DNA of 64,000 nt from Cycas panzhihuaensis (GCA_023213395.1 CM041465.1:96355741-96419740), one strand, 5' to 3'; shown: positions 1-12,360, counted from the first letter of the stretch. Notes: generated by a model not told the origin, from the letters alone. Program-made: numbers and translations.

Positions 1-1320
1 CTTGAGTTAGAGGGCACTTTATCCTAAGACCCTATGGACCATGTTAAGGCATTTATCATGGTATGCATTAACTATTACCACACGGTTATATTTTGATGAA
101 GTTATTTTCTAAATCACTCCAAGGTGATATACTAAAATAGTTTTTTTATTGCCTGCTACTCATTCCATCTTCTACTTTTAGTAATTGGGGGATGCCTTAG
201 TTAATTACTTTAATGTATTACATCCCTATTATAGTGGGGATAAAGCCCTCCTCTCCCTTAAATAAGGTAACAATGAGCTTAACTAAGACTCCATTCACTA
301 CTTTCATGATCTATTATACTCACCTAAGGCTACTTTACCTAAAGATTTAAATTGAGAAATATTTATGACCGTTACTTATCTTGAGATCTATATAAAAGTT
401 CTCAAAATAGGTGCTACTACATATGATTCTATGATTATAAAGTTCCTTACTCTAGAATCCATAAAGATCTAAGTAGGTTTAAAAGAATTAAATAAATTTC
501 CCCCATAATATGGAGCAGTACTAGTGCCACAAGACTAAATGCCTCAACCATAGGCTCTTAGGCCCCTACACTAATAGGACCATGGATCCCCTTACTTTCA
601 CAACTCAATCATTTAAGCAAGTGGTGTGAGACTTTAACTGATTAAAAGATAACTAGAGCCACCTATTCTCTTACATGGGTATAGGCCAATTTACCAAGCA
701 ATGTAAAATATTCCTCAAATTGAGGGCAATAACCCTATCTCCCCTTAAGAGAAGAAGAACTTATATCTACCCAAAAAGAGGTGGTGTTATGTTCATCTTA
801 CACTCATGATAATGCTCACTATTAGACCTAACATCCTAAGTAAACATCATCATGAGATCTTCCACCTTAGTTTTTGTCAAAACCTAATTTAGAGTAGCTA
901 GTTCATGAAGAACCTTTTCTAGATCTTGAAATACCCAAACTCTAAGTTCAATAGTAAACTAAATAAGGAAGGGGAAGACCCCAACCTTAAAGAATACCTC
1001 CACCTAATTCACCTTTAAACTAACCCAAAGATAAATCCCAACCTAAACTAATAATCTTTTCTTCTAAGGACCAAGGGTCCATTGAAATTCCCTAATGCTA
1101 TAATCCCAAGGGTAAAAGAGTCATCTAAATTCTTGAGACCACTTAAATATTTATCATAACTTGAGCTCAAGCAATAAAGGAGACTAAAGGAGCCTCATCA
1201 TCCTAATAACTACCTATCAATCTAAAACCTATAGAGATTTTCCTCCTTTCAAAGACCATACTTATCTACTTTAATTAATACGACCCAGGAAGGGTCCTTC
1301 TCCAACCCATAAGTAAGGGA
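1..1320 (+). other. Degraded upstream part of Tat-like Gypsy element T (probable gag), no readable gene
   Basis: No open frame of useful length survives here and no domain can be named with confidence. The stretch lies directly upstream of the zinc-knuckle and protease remnants of element T on the same strand, so by position it should be gag and its leader. The composition is AT-rich, with many TAG/TAA triplets in every forward frame. The 5' LTR of T would lie left of the window. Confidence 0.35.
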
Positions 1321-1324
1321 AAGA

Positions 1325-2029
1325 TATTATTAATTATTGTGAAGCTCCATATTATTTTGATAGGTATGTCCATTATGGGCATCTTACACAAAGTTATCCT
1401 AAGCAATAAAGCCTATTTTTGGAAGCCTTAGGGGATAAAGAAGTTCTTATCCACCAAGTCCATTTAAAAACCATAAACTAACTATTCATTACATTTGACA
1501 TTAAGGACTTGCTAGTGCTAAAAGAATGAGAGTGCATTTGGTACTTCCCTTTTGCTAATATGATTAAGATTCTAAAATTTATCCTTAAGGGAATGATGGT
1601 AGATAACAAATTCTTAGTCAATATCATCCCTGCTCAAATGATTAACAAACTTAATATTTGGGCCCTTAAACCTATTATATGGAAGTGCCAAGGGAATGAT
1701 GGCAATGAAAAATCCCCCCTCAAAATAGTTACCATCTCCCTCACCCTTGAGGATAAAACCATCCTTAGTGAGACTATGGTTCATGATATTGACATTGATT
1801 ATAACCTCCTTTTGGGGAGACCCTAGTTGGACCAAATGAGGGTTGTCTACTCTTCCTTATGGGGTCAACTAAAGTTTGTCCATAATGGAAGAGTATGCAA
1901 TGTTACATAGGAAGCACCACCTCCTTACTCATCCCACCCCATTGTTTAAGATATTTTTTACGTTGAAGCTAAGGAGGAAGTAAATAAGACGCATCGCTTA
2001 AGTCTTTTTTTTAAGATTTAGACCCCCAA
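1325..2029 (+). pseudogene. Element T: decayed gag zinc knuckle and retropepsin (Tat-like Ty3/Gypsy)
   Basis: The clearest part is an 88-codon open stretch (1560-1826) that reads as the C-terminal half of a retroviral-type aspartic protease. It ends in DIDYNLLLGRP, the hallmark that closes the protease in plant Tat/Athila Gypsy elements, then a TAG where the family has Trp, and the text continues readably as far as about 1910. The expected catalytic Asp-Ser/Thr-Gly-Ala is not intact: the corresponding text reads NKFLVNIIP. About 200 bases upstream, YVHYGHLTQSYPKQ looks like the tail of a CCHC knuckle with Cys changed to Tyr. The same arrangement occurs on the minus strand at 62.9-63.3 kb (T2). 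The copy is interrupted at 2030 by G1 and resumes at 8881. Lineage confidence is good for protease and low for gag. Confidence 0.7.
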
Positions 2030-2371
2030 TGATATGATTCCTTTGGGAATTCCTTTACACCTAATTAGGAAACCAAAATATAAAACATAAATAGAGCATA
2101 AGTGGATACAAAAATGGGCACTAAAAGTTTGCACCAAATGGGCAACAATAATTTTTCATTCAAAACTAGCTTCCTTTACATCCATAAGGCCTTAAATAAG
2201 CAAAATGGTTGTTCAGTCCATGAATCTAATTAGAGAGGCATTTGATCTTTATTTTTATTAGTGGCCCCAAAAGACCTATGCACACCTTTTAATAGTTAAC
2301 ATTAACATCTACTTTTTACTAGCAAAAGTACCTTGATTGGGGTTCTACTAATAACTAGTAGTTATATAACA
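2030..2371 (-). repeat. G1 3' LTR
   Basis: Read on the minus strand it starts TGTTATATAAC and ends ATCATATCA. It matches 8539-8880 along its full 342 bases without length change. It follows a polypurine tract on the minus strand. Confidence 0.93.
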
Positions 2372-2386
2372 GGTCTCCTCCCCTGA
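2372..2386 (-). other. G1 polypurine tract
   Basis: On the minus strand the sequence just before the 3' LTR is AGGGGAGGAGACC followed by the LTR's TGTT. This is the expected plus-strand primer site. G2 has an equivalent tract at 41625-41636. Confidence 0.8.
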
Positions 2387-3760
2387 GACGTTAAGTCCCT
2401 TCAGCATAATAGATGTGGATGTCACTTGACGAATTCATCTAGTTCCCATGTTGCTTCCTCTGGTCTATTACTAGTCCATTATACCAAGTGCTCAAAATGG
2501 TTCTATTCTAGAGATGGCAGTGCTTGGTTTCTAAGACACAATTTAGAGGAACAGTTAGAAGTTATTCTTTAGTAAGGATTAGGAGAGTGGTTTGTGGGAC
2601 AATCGACTTTCCAAAGAGCTTTTTAAGGCATGAAACATGGAAATCATTATGACTTTTGGTATTAGAAAGGAGTTTAAGGGCATATGCAACTTCCCTAATG
2701 CATTTGCTAACCTTATAGGGACCATAGTATTGAGGACTAAGTTTATGATTTATGCTATGACAAAGTGATTGTTGTTTATATGGTTGGAGGTGAACAAAGA
2801 CCATATTGCTAATGGAAGAAGTTCAATCTGAGCGGTGATGGTCAATAAGTTACTTCATATAATTTTGAGCCATGGCTAGATTGCTTGAGTATGTTTAGGA
2901 TTTAGTCTATGTCTTACAATTTTTATTGCATTGAAGTTGTATACATGTTAATGGCCAATGTATGATGGGATGGTGGGGGATAACCATAAAGGGCTATGAA
3001 TGGGGACATCCCAGTTAGAGAGTGGTGGGAAGAATTATACCAATATTCTACTAAAGCTAGTAAGAAGGTCCATCATTTTTGGTGTTTAGATGTAAAACAA
3101 TGAAGATATATCTCTAAGGTTTAATTAAGGACCTATGATTGACTATCTATCTAGGGGTGGTACAAGGAACTCATGTCGAATGAGGTACCAACTATACGAA
3201 AGAGTTCTTACTAAAAGAAAGATGTGAATTTAGGGTCTCGGTAAGAGACTATGGTGGATGGAAAATCATAGAGGCAAAAAATAAATTGGATGTAGAGGTC
3301 AACCAGGCAAGGGGCTTGGTAGGATGTGTGGATTGGTAGAAAGTATACATATTTTATTAGTAAACCAATGATTACCCAAATGGAGTCATCTTTAGCTGAG
3401 AGTGGAAGATATATGATGAAGTCCATGGCAATATTTTACCATTTCCCCTGTGGGATTTAAAGGGGTTAAAGGAGCCTAGGCTGAGCCTTCATATCTACCT
3501 TATTGTATTGGCATATATCACATTTTACTATAAAGGTCAGTATAGAAGATTTTATTTAAGGCCAATAAAAGTTAGAACAAATGCAATAAAAGGTCTTATC
3601 AAAACCCAAGTGACCTCATACGGGATTGGTATGGTACTTAATCAAGATATGAGGAATGAAGGGGAAGGATGGATGGACAAAGATTCTACTTTTATAGAGA
3701 AGGTGGGTGTTGTGCAAGGTCTAATCCTTCTAAGTGAGAATCTTTGAGGACCACTTACTG
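2387..3760 (-). pseudogene. G1 integrase with C-terminal chromodomain, broken
   Basis: Minus-strand pieces give the core (3211-3426: MDFIIYLPLS, then SIWVIIGLLIKYVYFLP, then FPSTIVSYRDPKFTS) and the C-terminal domain (2562-2804: HKLSPQYYGPYKV, then HNDFHVSCLKKLFG). After these comes a chromodomain-like tail near 2420-2540 containing PEEATWELDEF. The first catalytic Asp (MDF) and the second (RDPKF) are readable. The position of the catalytic Glu, near 3140, reads as a stop codon. Several frameshifts and stops separate the pieces. The product would have joined element cDNA to chromatin; a chromodomain is the feature that targets chromoviruses to particular chromatin. There is close protein similarity to G2 (40.3-41.6 kb). 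Confidence 0.85.
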
Positions 3761-3879
3761 AAATTAGGTTAGGATTGGTTGTCATTTGCTATTTCTTAGA
3801 GCCATGTAGGTTGAGAGGAAGAGATGGCTTGTAAGATGGGCCTAGAGAGGTCCAACATGAGACGAGAGCATTAGCTCCA

Positions 3880-5060
3880 ACATTTTCTTTGTTCTTTTTG
3901 TAAGATATAGTGAATTCAAACACTTAGAGGTAATTATCCCACTTTACTTGCTCTTCAGAAAGGATAAGCTGGTTAAGGAGGTGACAAAGACTATGGTGGT
4001 TAGTTAAATAGTGAATTTGGATGCTATTAAATAATCACACCACTTATCAACAGCATGGAGAATAGCCTTCATTTCTTTTTAGTAAGTTGGAAGTCAACAT
4101 TTATGGTCTTTTAGTTTTTAACTTTCAAAGGTAACTAGATGAAAATCCTATGTGAGGATAGCTCCTAAGCTTATGCTAGATGCATTACATTTAAGTTGGA
4201 ATGGTTTAGAAAAGTTTGGAGTGGACAATATAAGGGTGGTAGTCATGAGAAATTTGAGATGGTTGAAGGTATCATCAGCATTAGGGGACCACTAAAAGGA
4301 GTCCTTATGAAATAAATTAGTTAAGGGTGAAATAATAGAAGTATAATTTTTAACGAATCATCGATAAAAGCCTATGAGTCTAATAAAAGCTTATAGTTGA
4401 GTGAGAGTTTTGTAGTTGGTCCATGTGATGATGGTTGAAATTTTATCAGGGTCTATTCAAACACCTTCTATCGAGATGATATGGCCCAAATATTGGAGTT
4501 TGGTCTTCCCAAATTCATACTTAATTAGTTTGGTATAAAGTTTGTATTAGGAGAGAAGTTGAAGGGTAATCTCTAGATGTTGCAGATGGGCAGACATATA
4601 AGAACTATAGATAAGAATATCATAAAAAAAAATAACGATAAACTTACAAAGGTAATGACCAAAGATCTTGTTCATGAGGACTTGAAATGTGGCTGAGGTA
4701 TTGCATAATCTGAAGGGCATAAACTAAAATTTGAAATGCCCATGGTATGTTTGAAAAGTGGTCTTATAATGATCTTTAGGGATAATGGAGATTTGATAGT
4801 AACCTAACTGAAGGTCTAATGTAGAAAAAATAATGGCCCTATGATTTTGATCCAACATATTATCAATGCAAGGAGTGAGGAATTTATTTTTAATCATGAG
4901 TTTGTTAATCTCTTGATAATCGGCATAAAGGTAAAATGAGTGATCCTTTTTTTGAACAAGCATGATAGGGGTTGCACAAGGGCTTTTACTAGGCTAGATT
5001 ATTCCCATATCCATAACCTCTATTATGATTCATTTAATTTTAATTTTCTAAAAGTAAGAG
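3880..5060 (-). pseudogene. G1 reverse transcriptase and RNase H, broken
   Basis: The RT begins with VQKKDHSFYLYADYQEINK at 4963 and continues through STLDLQLGYYQISIIPKDHY (78 readable codons), then in pieces down to about 4260. The catalytic box reads FFYDILIYS (about 4612-4635) where the family has an F/Y-x-Asp-Asp pattern, so the first catalytic Asp is Tyr and this copy could not polymerise. RNase H text follows (4.0-4.3 kb), with CNASSISLG where an Asp-Ala-Ser motif is expected, so its Asp is also gone. Upstream, at 5133-5145, a run of 13 G (C on the coding strand) lies where G2 has a C-rich linker. Confidence 0.85.
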
Positions 5061-5399
5061 TTATGATATGGTCATAGGCTAATGGGGTTATGGGGGCTTT
5101 TAAGCTCAATGGTGTGGTGGAAACCTTAGTCTGGGGGGGGGGGGGCTACTGGGAAGTTAGTTAAAGATAGATTGATACTTAGTGAGGATGAGTTAGATAT
5201 CGAGGTGAATGTTAACTTGAGGTTGAATATTATTGAGGTGAACTATATAACCAATACTACTATTTAGTTATCAACTCTTTTATTTTGGGATTAAGAGTTT
5301 ATGGGGAGGTGGTTGGAGTCCATGTAATTTGTGGGTTTATCTAAAGTAGTCTTTAAATAGAATGAATGGCTTAGAGGATGAATTATTAATGTTATATGT

Positions 5400-6960
5400 G
5401 CCTAGGGTTTGGAGCCATTGAATTCCTAGGATGCCGTTAGATCCACTTATAGAAAGGGTATAAAAATAATAATCTAGTTGGTGTGTGCTAATGTGGACAT
5501 GGAGATCTTTAATAAGGCCTACACAATGGAGTTTTTAGTGCCTTGGTAAAGATTAGATGAACCTAATTTTAAATACTATATATAGGTTAAGCTATCTAGC
5601 CAATGAGATATCAATGAAGTTAAGCGACATGCCACTATTGATTGGGATGGTTATGGGGATCTTCTTTAATGTACCTTTGACACAGAGGGGTTCAGGGTAG
5701 GGTGCAGACTAGACAATCAAGGAAATAATACAAAGAGAAACTTCAGGTTTGAGTTCAGGGTCTATGGGAGAATTAACAATGGAGTCTTCCTCAGGCTCAA
5801 TGTATGTATTTAGATCTTCATTAATTAAGGTTATAGGATTAGTGGTGAAGACCATATGCTTGGCTTTATAGACCTTACTATATTTGAAAGTCCATTTCTC
5901 TACACATTAGATGTAAAGGCCTACTTCCTAACATATGTTAGCTTTCATGATAGTCACTCACTCATACCCAATAATTTGTTCATCCAGTGGTCATTCCATT
6001 ATAGGGCATTCTCCTATTAGGGTCATGGTCATTATATGTCTAATAGGTAGGAGTGTAGGTACCAAGGTGTATCCTATTGATAAGTGAAAGTGTGCTCACC
6101 TATAAACTCTGCTTTAACTGCTTTTTCCATGGTTATATCTTATCTTAAAGTGTTTGGTAAGAATGTTTTTAGGCTTATCTAGATGTAATCTTTGAGAAAG
6201 GCCATGTAGATTTTGACTAGTATGGGTTGATCAGGTTGTATATTGACCTCATTCTGAAGAGCTTAGAACTTATTAGTGAAAGCTTTGACCGTCAAGGACT
6301 ATTTTAGTCAAGTAAGCTAGCTAAAAAAGTTCTAGTTCCACATGTCCTTATAGTACTCAAAGAAGCTTTTATCGAATTGATCCCACGATTGATTTGTAGG
6401 GTATTCCCTCTACTACCATTGAAACCAATGATGAGCTTTCCCATTAAGATTGATAGATGTAAAGGTAGGGCAATCGTTAATCAGCATGGGGTGGAGTTAG
6501 ATATATAACTCTAACTTGCTAATCCAACTCCTTACATTATCCTTATATAACTCTGGATCAAAAATGGGGATGTTGATTTTATAAGGGAAGGGTAGATGTC
6601 ATGGATAACCCTAAAATGGAGGAGGTGGTGGCATCTTCTATTGATTGGTTGGCCCTATTGAATTGGAGGTACTTCCTTAGTTAACAAGCTATTAGAGTAG
6701 CTATGAGGATTTTTCAAGATCAATCTTAATGTTTGAAAATTCGCTTTTTAGGTTTGTAAATTCTTTTATATTATGGTCATCATTATTGTTGAGTTGTTCC
6801 TACATGTTATGAAACTCATCCTTAATGGCTATGAAACTACTTTCAAGTTGTCAGAGTTTATTAGCTTGTTTGGTTACCTTATTAATTATGAGCACTAGCT
6901 TGTATGAGAGAAGAGGATTGATCAAAATGGGACTAGATAAAAGAATGAGGTTGTACATAG
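5400..6960 (-). pseudogene. G1 gag and protease, heavily decayed
   Basis: On the minus strand, text near 6540-6610 matches G2's gag region around its KINIPTFDP motif. Near 5860-5925 a remnant of the Cys-x2-Cys knuckle (CVEKWTFKYSKVYKAKHMVF) aligns with G2's CAEKWTSRHGHFCKARHMVF, but the metal-binding His and last Cys are lost. Near 5650 the protease active site reads INSGMSLNFID: the catalytic Asp is Asn and the Ala is Met. No open frame longer than a few dozen codons remains. The identification rests on colinearity with G2 rather than on intact motifs. Confidence 0.6.
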
Positions 6961-7479
6961 TAGAAAGAGGAAGAAAGAGTAGAATGACGAAGTGGGGATA
7001 AATAGGAAGAAGGGGAAATAAAGAAGATGGGGGATAAGTGAGGGGATGAGAGAGGGCAAGGGAATGGGATGTTTATAGTTGGTTGATCTCAAAGTATAAT
7101 GGACTTACCTTATGCACTAAAATAAGCATGAAAAGTCTGTTGAGATAGGGTAGGTGAGTTTTAAGTGAATTTTTTTTACCAGTGGGTTCTATAGGTAGCC
7201 TAGGTACTTATAAGCATAAAAAGTGATTATAAAAACTATCTTAGTACAAAATGACTAGCAAGACATACTAATCAAACTAAGGTATATAAATTTTAATGGT
7301 ACTTTTTTTTTTGTTATGAAGGAGTACTAGAAAGTATGACTATATAGAGGTATGCTTCCAGCTAGGTTCTATCTAAGGCTTTATTCATGAGTGTTATCTC
7401 CTATCCTTCATATAAGGGATAGAAAATGTTAGATAATGTGATAACAATGGTTAGGAGGCTAAGATTTTGACACATTAGC

Positions 7480-7612
7480 AATGCGGTTTCCCCTCCAAAC
7501 CTTCTAAGGGGGGTTCCAAGGGGGGCAGGAGCCACCCTTGGCCAGGGGAGTGCGGGGGGCGTAGAACGCCCCTCATAAAGAGGGGGTTCGGGGGTGATAG
7601 CCCCCAACCCAA
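7480..7612. repeat. GC-rich, CpG-retaining segment inside the G1 leader
   Basis: About 130 bases of strongly GC-rich sequence lie within AT-rich surroundings. It has several G/C blocks that can pair with each other: TTCGGGGG followed by a GATAG loop and CCCCC, and GGGGGGCGTAGAACGCCCC. It keeps at least six CpG dinucleotides, whereas the flanks have almost none. A minus-strand frame crosses it, but the proline-rich translation resembles no family I know. G2's leader has nothing comparable that I can see. Confidence 0.6.
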
Positions 7613-8467
7613 AAATTTAGTACTGAAAGTATATTAAATTGTAAAGAGAATTAGGGGCATTCACTAAAAATACCCTAGATTCTATGGTCAAGATTTGTGC
7701 CTTGGATGACCCTCTCATATAGCCCGGTTTAGGGCATTTTTCATTTTATGTTGATGGTATTCAATGTACTGTGTGAGTGGGGTGACTAGTTTTTGTTGCT
7801 ATGAGCACTCAACTACAGGATTATGTACATTTTCTCTATTCTACAATAATAAAGAGTGATACCTTTCCTGTGTGGATGTTTCCCTAGCACACTGTTGGGG
7901 TTTTACCACATTATATCAGGTGTATTTGTGATGCTTGGCTTTCTTATTTATTTTATTATTTTATCTCTAGTTTAAGAACTTGCATGTAATTTTTAGTTTC
8001 GATTTCTGTAACTAGTTGAAAGAATAGGTTAGATCTTGGTGGTGGTTTAAGGGTTGGGACCTTGTCTTCTCAATAGAAAATCCATGATGCACTTAGCCAG
8101 AATGATAGATCCTTATGATATTTAAAGACCCCTAGTATAGGTTCTCTACCTGACTACTTGGGTAACTTCCCAGTAGTGTTATCTACCTAAGAAAGAGAGG
8201 TTAGAGGAAGAAAGAGTAGCCACCCAATAGTATTGTCTATCTTTAAACTAATAATCCCATGCAAAAATTGAAATAAAGGAATGAAACTTAAAAAGGAATA
8301 TAAAGTAGAAAGAAAATATAGTACTATCATTACCTAAGGGAAGAAATTCCCCTTTCCTCGTAACTCCTAAGTCATGCTAATACCATTCCTTAATCTCTAT
8401 GGAGAGAGTACTGAGCAAAGGTCTTTCCTCAATCTTTACTTGAGTAGAGAGAGTACTCGATCTGATA

Positions 8468-8484
8468 GGGGGGGGGGGGGGGGG
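8468..8484. repeat. 17-G homopolymer
   Basis: An uninterrupted run of 17 G lies in the G1 leader, next to the motif shared with G2. G2 has a run of T (near 35921-35928) at the corresponding place, so the tract itself is specific to this copy or hypervariable. Length is also vulnerable to sequencing error. Confidence 0.9.
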
Positions 8485-8524
8485 AAATTGACCTATTGAA
8501 TAGCTTCCCATGATCATAAACATG

Positions 8525-8536
8525 GCTTTAACACCA
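8525..8536 (-). other. G1 primer binding site (initiator-Met tRNA type)
   Basis: On the minus strand the sequence is TGGTGTTAAAGC, two bases inside the 5' LTR. The usual plant site is TGGTATCAGAGC. The differences are mostly transitions, in keeping with the age of this copy. Confidence 0.75.
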
Positions 8537-8538
8537 CT

Positions 8539-8880
8539 TAATATGATTCCTTTGGGAATTCCCTTACACTTGATCAGGAAACCAAAATTTAAAACATAAA
8601 TAGAGAATAAATGGACACAAAAATAGGCACCAAAAGTTTGCATCAAATGGGTAGCAATAATTTCTCATTCAAAACTAGCTTCCTTTACATCCATAAGGCC
8701 TTAAATAAGTAAAATGGTCATTTAGTCTATGAATCTAGTTAGAGAGGTATTCAGCCTTTATTTTCATTAGTGGACCTAAGTAGCCCATGCATACCTTTTA
8801 ATAGTTAATATTAACATCTTCCTTTTACTAGTAAAAGTACCTTCATTGGGGTTCTTCAAACTATTAGTGGCTATATAACA
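8539..8880 (-). repeat. G1 5' LTR
   Basis: 342 bases, matching the 3' LTR at 2030-2371. The terminal dinucleotide nearest the primer site has decayed (TA for TG on the plus strand). Confidence 0.93.
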
Positions 8881-10260
8881 CCTAATTTGACTAAGACCCC
8901 CCATCTCTAAGACCTAACCTAGTCTACTTCATCCTAATTAACATGGGTAGCTATGTGTACTTGACTATCCTTAACAACCTAAATCTAACTAAGAATATAA
9001 AAGGCCTCCTGCATAATATGTACCCATGCTCTCTAATACTTAAGGGGTTATATTCCTTAAAGATACTACCCCTCTTTTCAACCCTTCTCAAAGGCCCCCT
9101 CCTCCACTTAAGCCTTAATGGGACCTTGTTAAAAACCCTGAAGCATTACCTTTGTTACAGCTAACCCATAGGATCTCCCCTTTTCAATAAGCTTGGCTTA
9201 TTCAATATTCATCCAAACTCGTCTATGCTCACCATTTAGAGTTTTTCAAAGAGACTAATGAGCCATAACTTATAGCTTCACTTTCTTCTTAATCCACTCC
9301 CTAGCCAACCTACCTTATAGGAGGCCATGGGTGGTCATCTACTTAGATATATTTAGGATTTTAAAAGACCCAATCTAACCAAACTCTTAACCTCCAATTA
9401 GTAGCCAAAAGTTTTAAGTTTTACCAAAAAGGACTTGGACCTCATGCTCATTATGTTATCTAAATCCTTAAATAGATTCAAAGTAACATCCCTTTAGGAA
9501 GGATGATAACCTCACCCCTCCCCCATGAACCACTAATATGATCCATTATGTTTGGGATCATTCCAATCTAGTGGTCATGCAAGTTAATCCATTTTTAGCC
9601 CCTTAAATATATGATTTGAATGTTGAGTATAACTCCACCTTCTCACATGATAAATCCATCATCCATGATACCCCTCCTTCATCCCTTTCTGAGAAAGCAA
9701 TAGGTACCCTAATTTTGATCAAGAGTATGAGATTAACCAACCTTGTATTACCCTAAATTAACTCCCTACAGAAGTGAGTCATATATACCATCAGTATTAA
9801 GACTCTTCCTTTTCAAAAAACTATGTTCATTTCTTTGATTAGTGGGCTAACTAATATGCCAACCCTCCTTTGCAAATTCAAGAACCCGTTGCTTAGGAAA
9901 AGGTCATTAATGGGATATATTACTTTAAAAATGATGAAGCATTATTAGAATACCTTGTAAGGGAGTACCCTGATCTACCTCCAAATCACCATAAGCTATA
10001 ATTTTTAAAACGTTTGGTTATTAATTACCCTCTAATTGAGCCTAATATGGCTTAAGAAACCCTGAATCTTCCTCTAAACCAAGACCTTCCTAATTTTGAG
10101 AAGGGGAATATCCTTCTCATAGAAGGGACCATTAACATTACCATCACCCCTAACAAGATCATAAAGGTGGGGTAGAACTTTCCCCTAAAGAAATAGTGGA
10201 ATACACAAAGCTCTTTCAAGAGTTCTAAGATGTATTTATATGCGATTATATCAAAGGGCA
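8881..10260 (+). pseudogene. Element T: protease-RT connecting region, unreadable
   Basis: Sequence resumes on the far side of G1 in the same orientation as T's protease. Short open stretches occur but none carries a motif I can name. Tat-type elements usually have a long connector between protease and RT, so position and strand make this the connector. Many TAG/TAA codons and frameshifts are present. Confidence 0.5.
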
Positions 10261-11640
10261 TAAGCCCTAAGAACATCACCTACAACCTCATAACTATTCT
10301 TGGAGCCAAGCCTATAAGGAAGAAATAATATGCTATCCATCCTAAACTTTTAGCCATTGTTAAGATGAAGGCCAAGAAGCTCCACAACATAGGCCTGATC
10401 ACCTCAATTGACTATTCATGCTAGGTCTCTAACATCATCCTAGTCATAAAGAAAATTAGGGTAATTTTAATTTTCATTAATTTTAGGAATATCAACAATG
10501 CTTTCTTAATGGATAACTTTCCCCTCTCCATCATCATTTATATCATAGACTAGATAATAGGGTTCAAATTTATATCCCTCATGATGATTTCTCAAACTGT
10601 AATTAAATTTAGATCTTGCCTAGGGACCATCACAAGACCATATTTACTACTCCTTGAGGCACATTCACTTACATAGTAATGTCCTTTAGCCTTAACAATT
10701 CTAGTGAAATATACTAAAAAGTCATGCACTTCATCTTTCATAATTTTATTAATAAAATTCTTAAAGTGTTCATGGATGACCTCATTAGTCTGTCATGTAA
10801 AAGGAGACACCACCTTGCTAACCTTAGGAAAACCTTCTTAAGGTGTTGAAAATTTTACACTAGTTTGAACATGCATAAGTGCATATTCACAATTTTAATA
10901 GGAAATCTTCTAGGGTATCTCATATCCCAAAAAGACATCAAAGTTGACCCTAATAAAGTAAGGGCAATCTTGGAGATGCCCCCACCTCAAACATTTAAGT
11001 AAATCAAGTCTTCTCTTAGGTGCCTTGGCTTTTTATGACATTTCTTAGAAAACTTTACCATGAACACCAAACCCTTAACAAACCTCTTAAGAAAGGAAAG
11101 CTTATTTGTTTAGGCACCATCAACACAAGCTGCCTTTAATGAGCTTAATTGAGGCCTAGTTTCTTCCCACATAATGGCTCCTCCATGGTTTGATAAGCCT
11201 TTTATTCTATATACATCATCCATGAGTGACTTTATTTGGGCCATGTTAGCCCAAGAAGATGATTTATAAGTGGAGTGTACAGTCTATTTTATTAGTTGTA
11301 CCCTCATCATTCTAGAGCTTACCTGTATTCTCATAGAGAAAGAATCCCTCATCTTTGTGTTTTCTATTAAAAACCTTAGGCAACTACCTCCTTGGTAATA
11401 GAATCAATATTATCATATAGTCTAATCCCTTATACTTTGTAATGATAAAATCATACCTCATAAGAGGAGTAGGGAAGTGGGTTGTCCTTCTATAGGGGTA
11501 TGGCCTACAAATTATCAAATTTGGTAGCATCTTCCTTACCTAATAAGTAGTTCTAATCAGTGGGAAAGAGGAATAATTCTCTAAAATCTTGTCACTCTAA
11601 TCTATGAGTGAAAATAAACCCTTGTGCATGCTCTTTTACC
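10261..11640 (+). pseudogene. Element T: reverse transcriptase and RNase H (Tat-like Ty3/Gypsy), broken
   Basis: A forward translation with frame changes follows the Tat/Ogre RT pattern. GLITSIDYSC then SNIILVIKKIRVILIFINFR corresponds to the fingers region, and VFMDDLIS (10766-10789) is the catalytic box with both Asp residues intact. Downstream comes GYLISQKDIKVDPNK near 10910-10960 and then LRCLGFL. RNase H text runs from about 11130 to 11600 (FDKPFILYTSS, then IEKESLIFVFSIKNLRQ). Integrase should follow but is absent: recognisable text stops near 11640, where unrelated AT-rich DNA starts. Either an element inserted at this point or the copy is truncated. At least a dozen stops are present. 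Confidence 0.8.
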
Positions 11641-12360
11641 TATAATATTAGTTTTAAAGAAAAGAACAAAGTATATATACAATAAAAAGACATAAAATAA
11701 AGGAAGAGACTAGGTTATTTTTTTATCTAATCTAGTATAAATATGATGTGGGCCTCAAATATGGTAGATCACCGCCACGTATGAGCCAAAAGTAATAGAA
11801 ACGGACCTTCCATGACAATGTTAAACATATTTAGAGGGAAAAAATAAATAGCGTAGAGGTTAAACAAAGCAAAAACAAGATGAATAAAATGTCAAACCAT
11901 AAGAAGATCATATTAAAGTTATCAAAAAAAGGTCATGGGCATATGTCTTATGTGCGATGATTACAAAAAGAACTTGGTCAATGGTATGTTGTCTTTGAGC
12001 TCCAAGCCTTCAAACTCCTCCCATCACTCAACTAGCAACTTCACTCCAAAAAAAGCTCTCTTAATAAATGAAAGTAAAAGGGATTGACAAACAAGAAATT
12101 GTAGTGACACTCTAGCAACACTTTATTGTTTTAAAATATTTCTCTATTCTAATGGAATTATGGGTGATTTATAAATAAATAAGGAAGGATTTAAGGCCAA
12201 TAATTTTAAGAAAACTATCATCCAAAACCCATGGAATTAGGTTAAGGTTTTGAAGAAAAATAAACATGTCTAGTAGTGAAATTTAATTAAATTCTAATGG
12301 AAATGAGAGGCTTAAAGTTCCACTTAAAACCATGGACCAAAAAACATGGTTTTTGACCCA

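Larger units (their letters stand above)
6961..8524 (-). other. G1 leader (5' untranslated region)
   Basis: This non-coding interval lies between the primer site and gag. Its proximal part (8100-8480) is the reverse complement of sequence similar to G2's leader at 35930-36300. The two share the block around GAGTACTCTCTCTAC and a repeated phrase GTAGATAACAC-CAC with a GGCTACCC neighbourhood. A 17-G run (8468-8484) and an unusual GC-rich segment (7480-7612) are embedded in it. I see no gene here. Confidence 0.65.
2030..8880 (-). mobile_element. G1: complete but dead Ty3/Gypsy chromovirus inserted in element T
   Basis: Two 342-bp LTRs in the same orientation (2030-2371 and 8539-8880) bracket a 6.2-kb interior. 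On the minus strand it reads PBS, leader, gag, protease, RT, RNase H, integrase, chromodomain, polypurine tract. The flanking 5-bp sequences are CCCAA (2025-2029) and CCTAA (8881-8885), a target duplication with one transition. My hand count of LTR differences is about 46/342 (13%). The coding order and a C-terminal chromodomain-like segment (PEEATWELDEF) place it with chromoviruses. Its proteins and leader resemble G2 (35519-41982), but the LTRs are clearly different. Confidence 0.93.

Noticed and set aside
7401-7607. Proline-rich 68-codon minus frame as a gene
   Set aside because: It arises from the GC-rich structured segment and has no relative in G2; better described as a repeat.
2030-8880. 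The 342-bp repeats taken as separate miniature elements or a host duplication
   Set aside because: They are followed or preceded by a polypurine tract and a primer site, and bracket a colinear Gypsy interior, so they are LTRs of G1.
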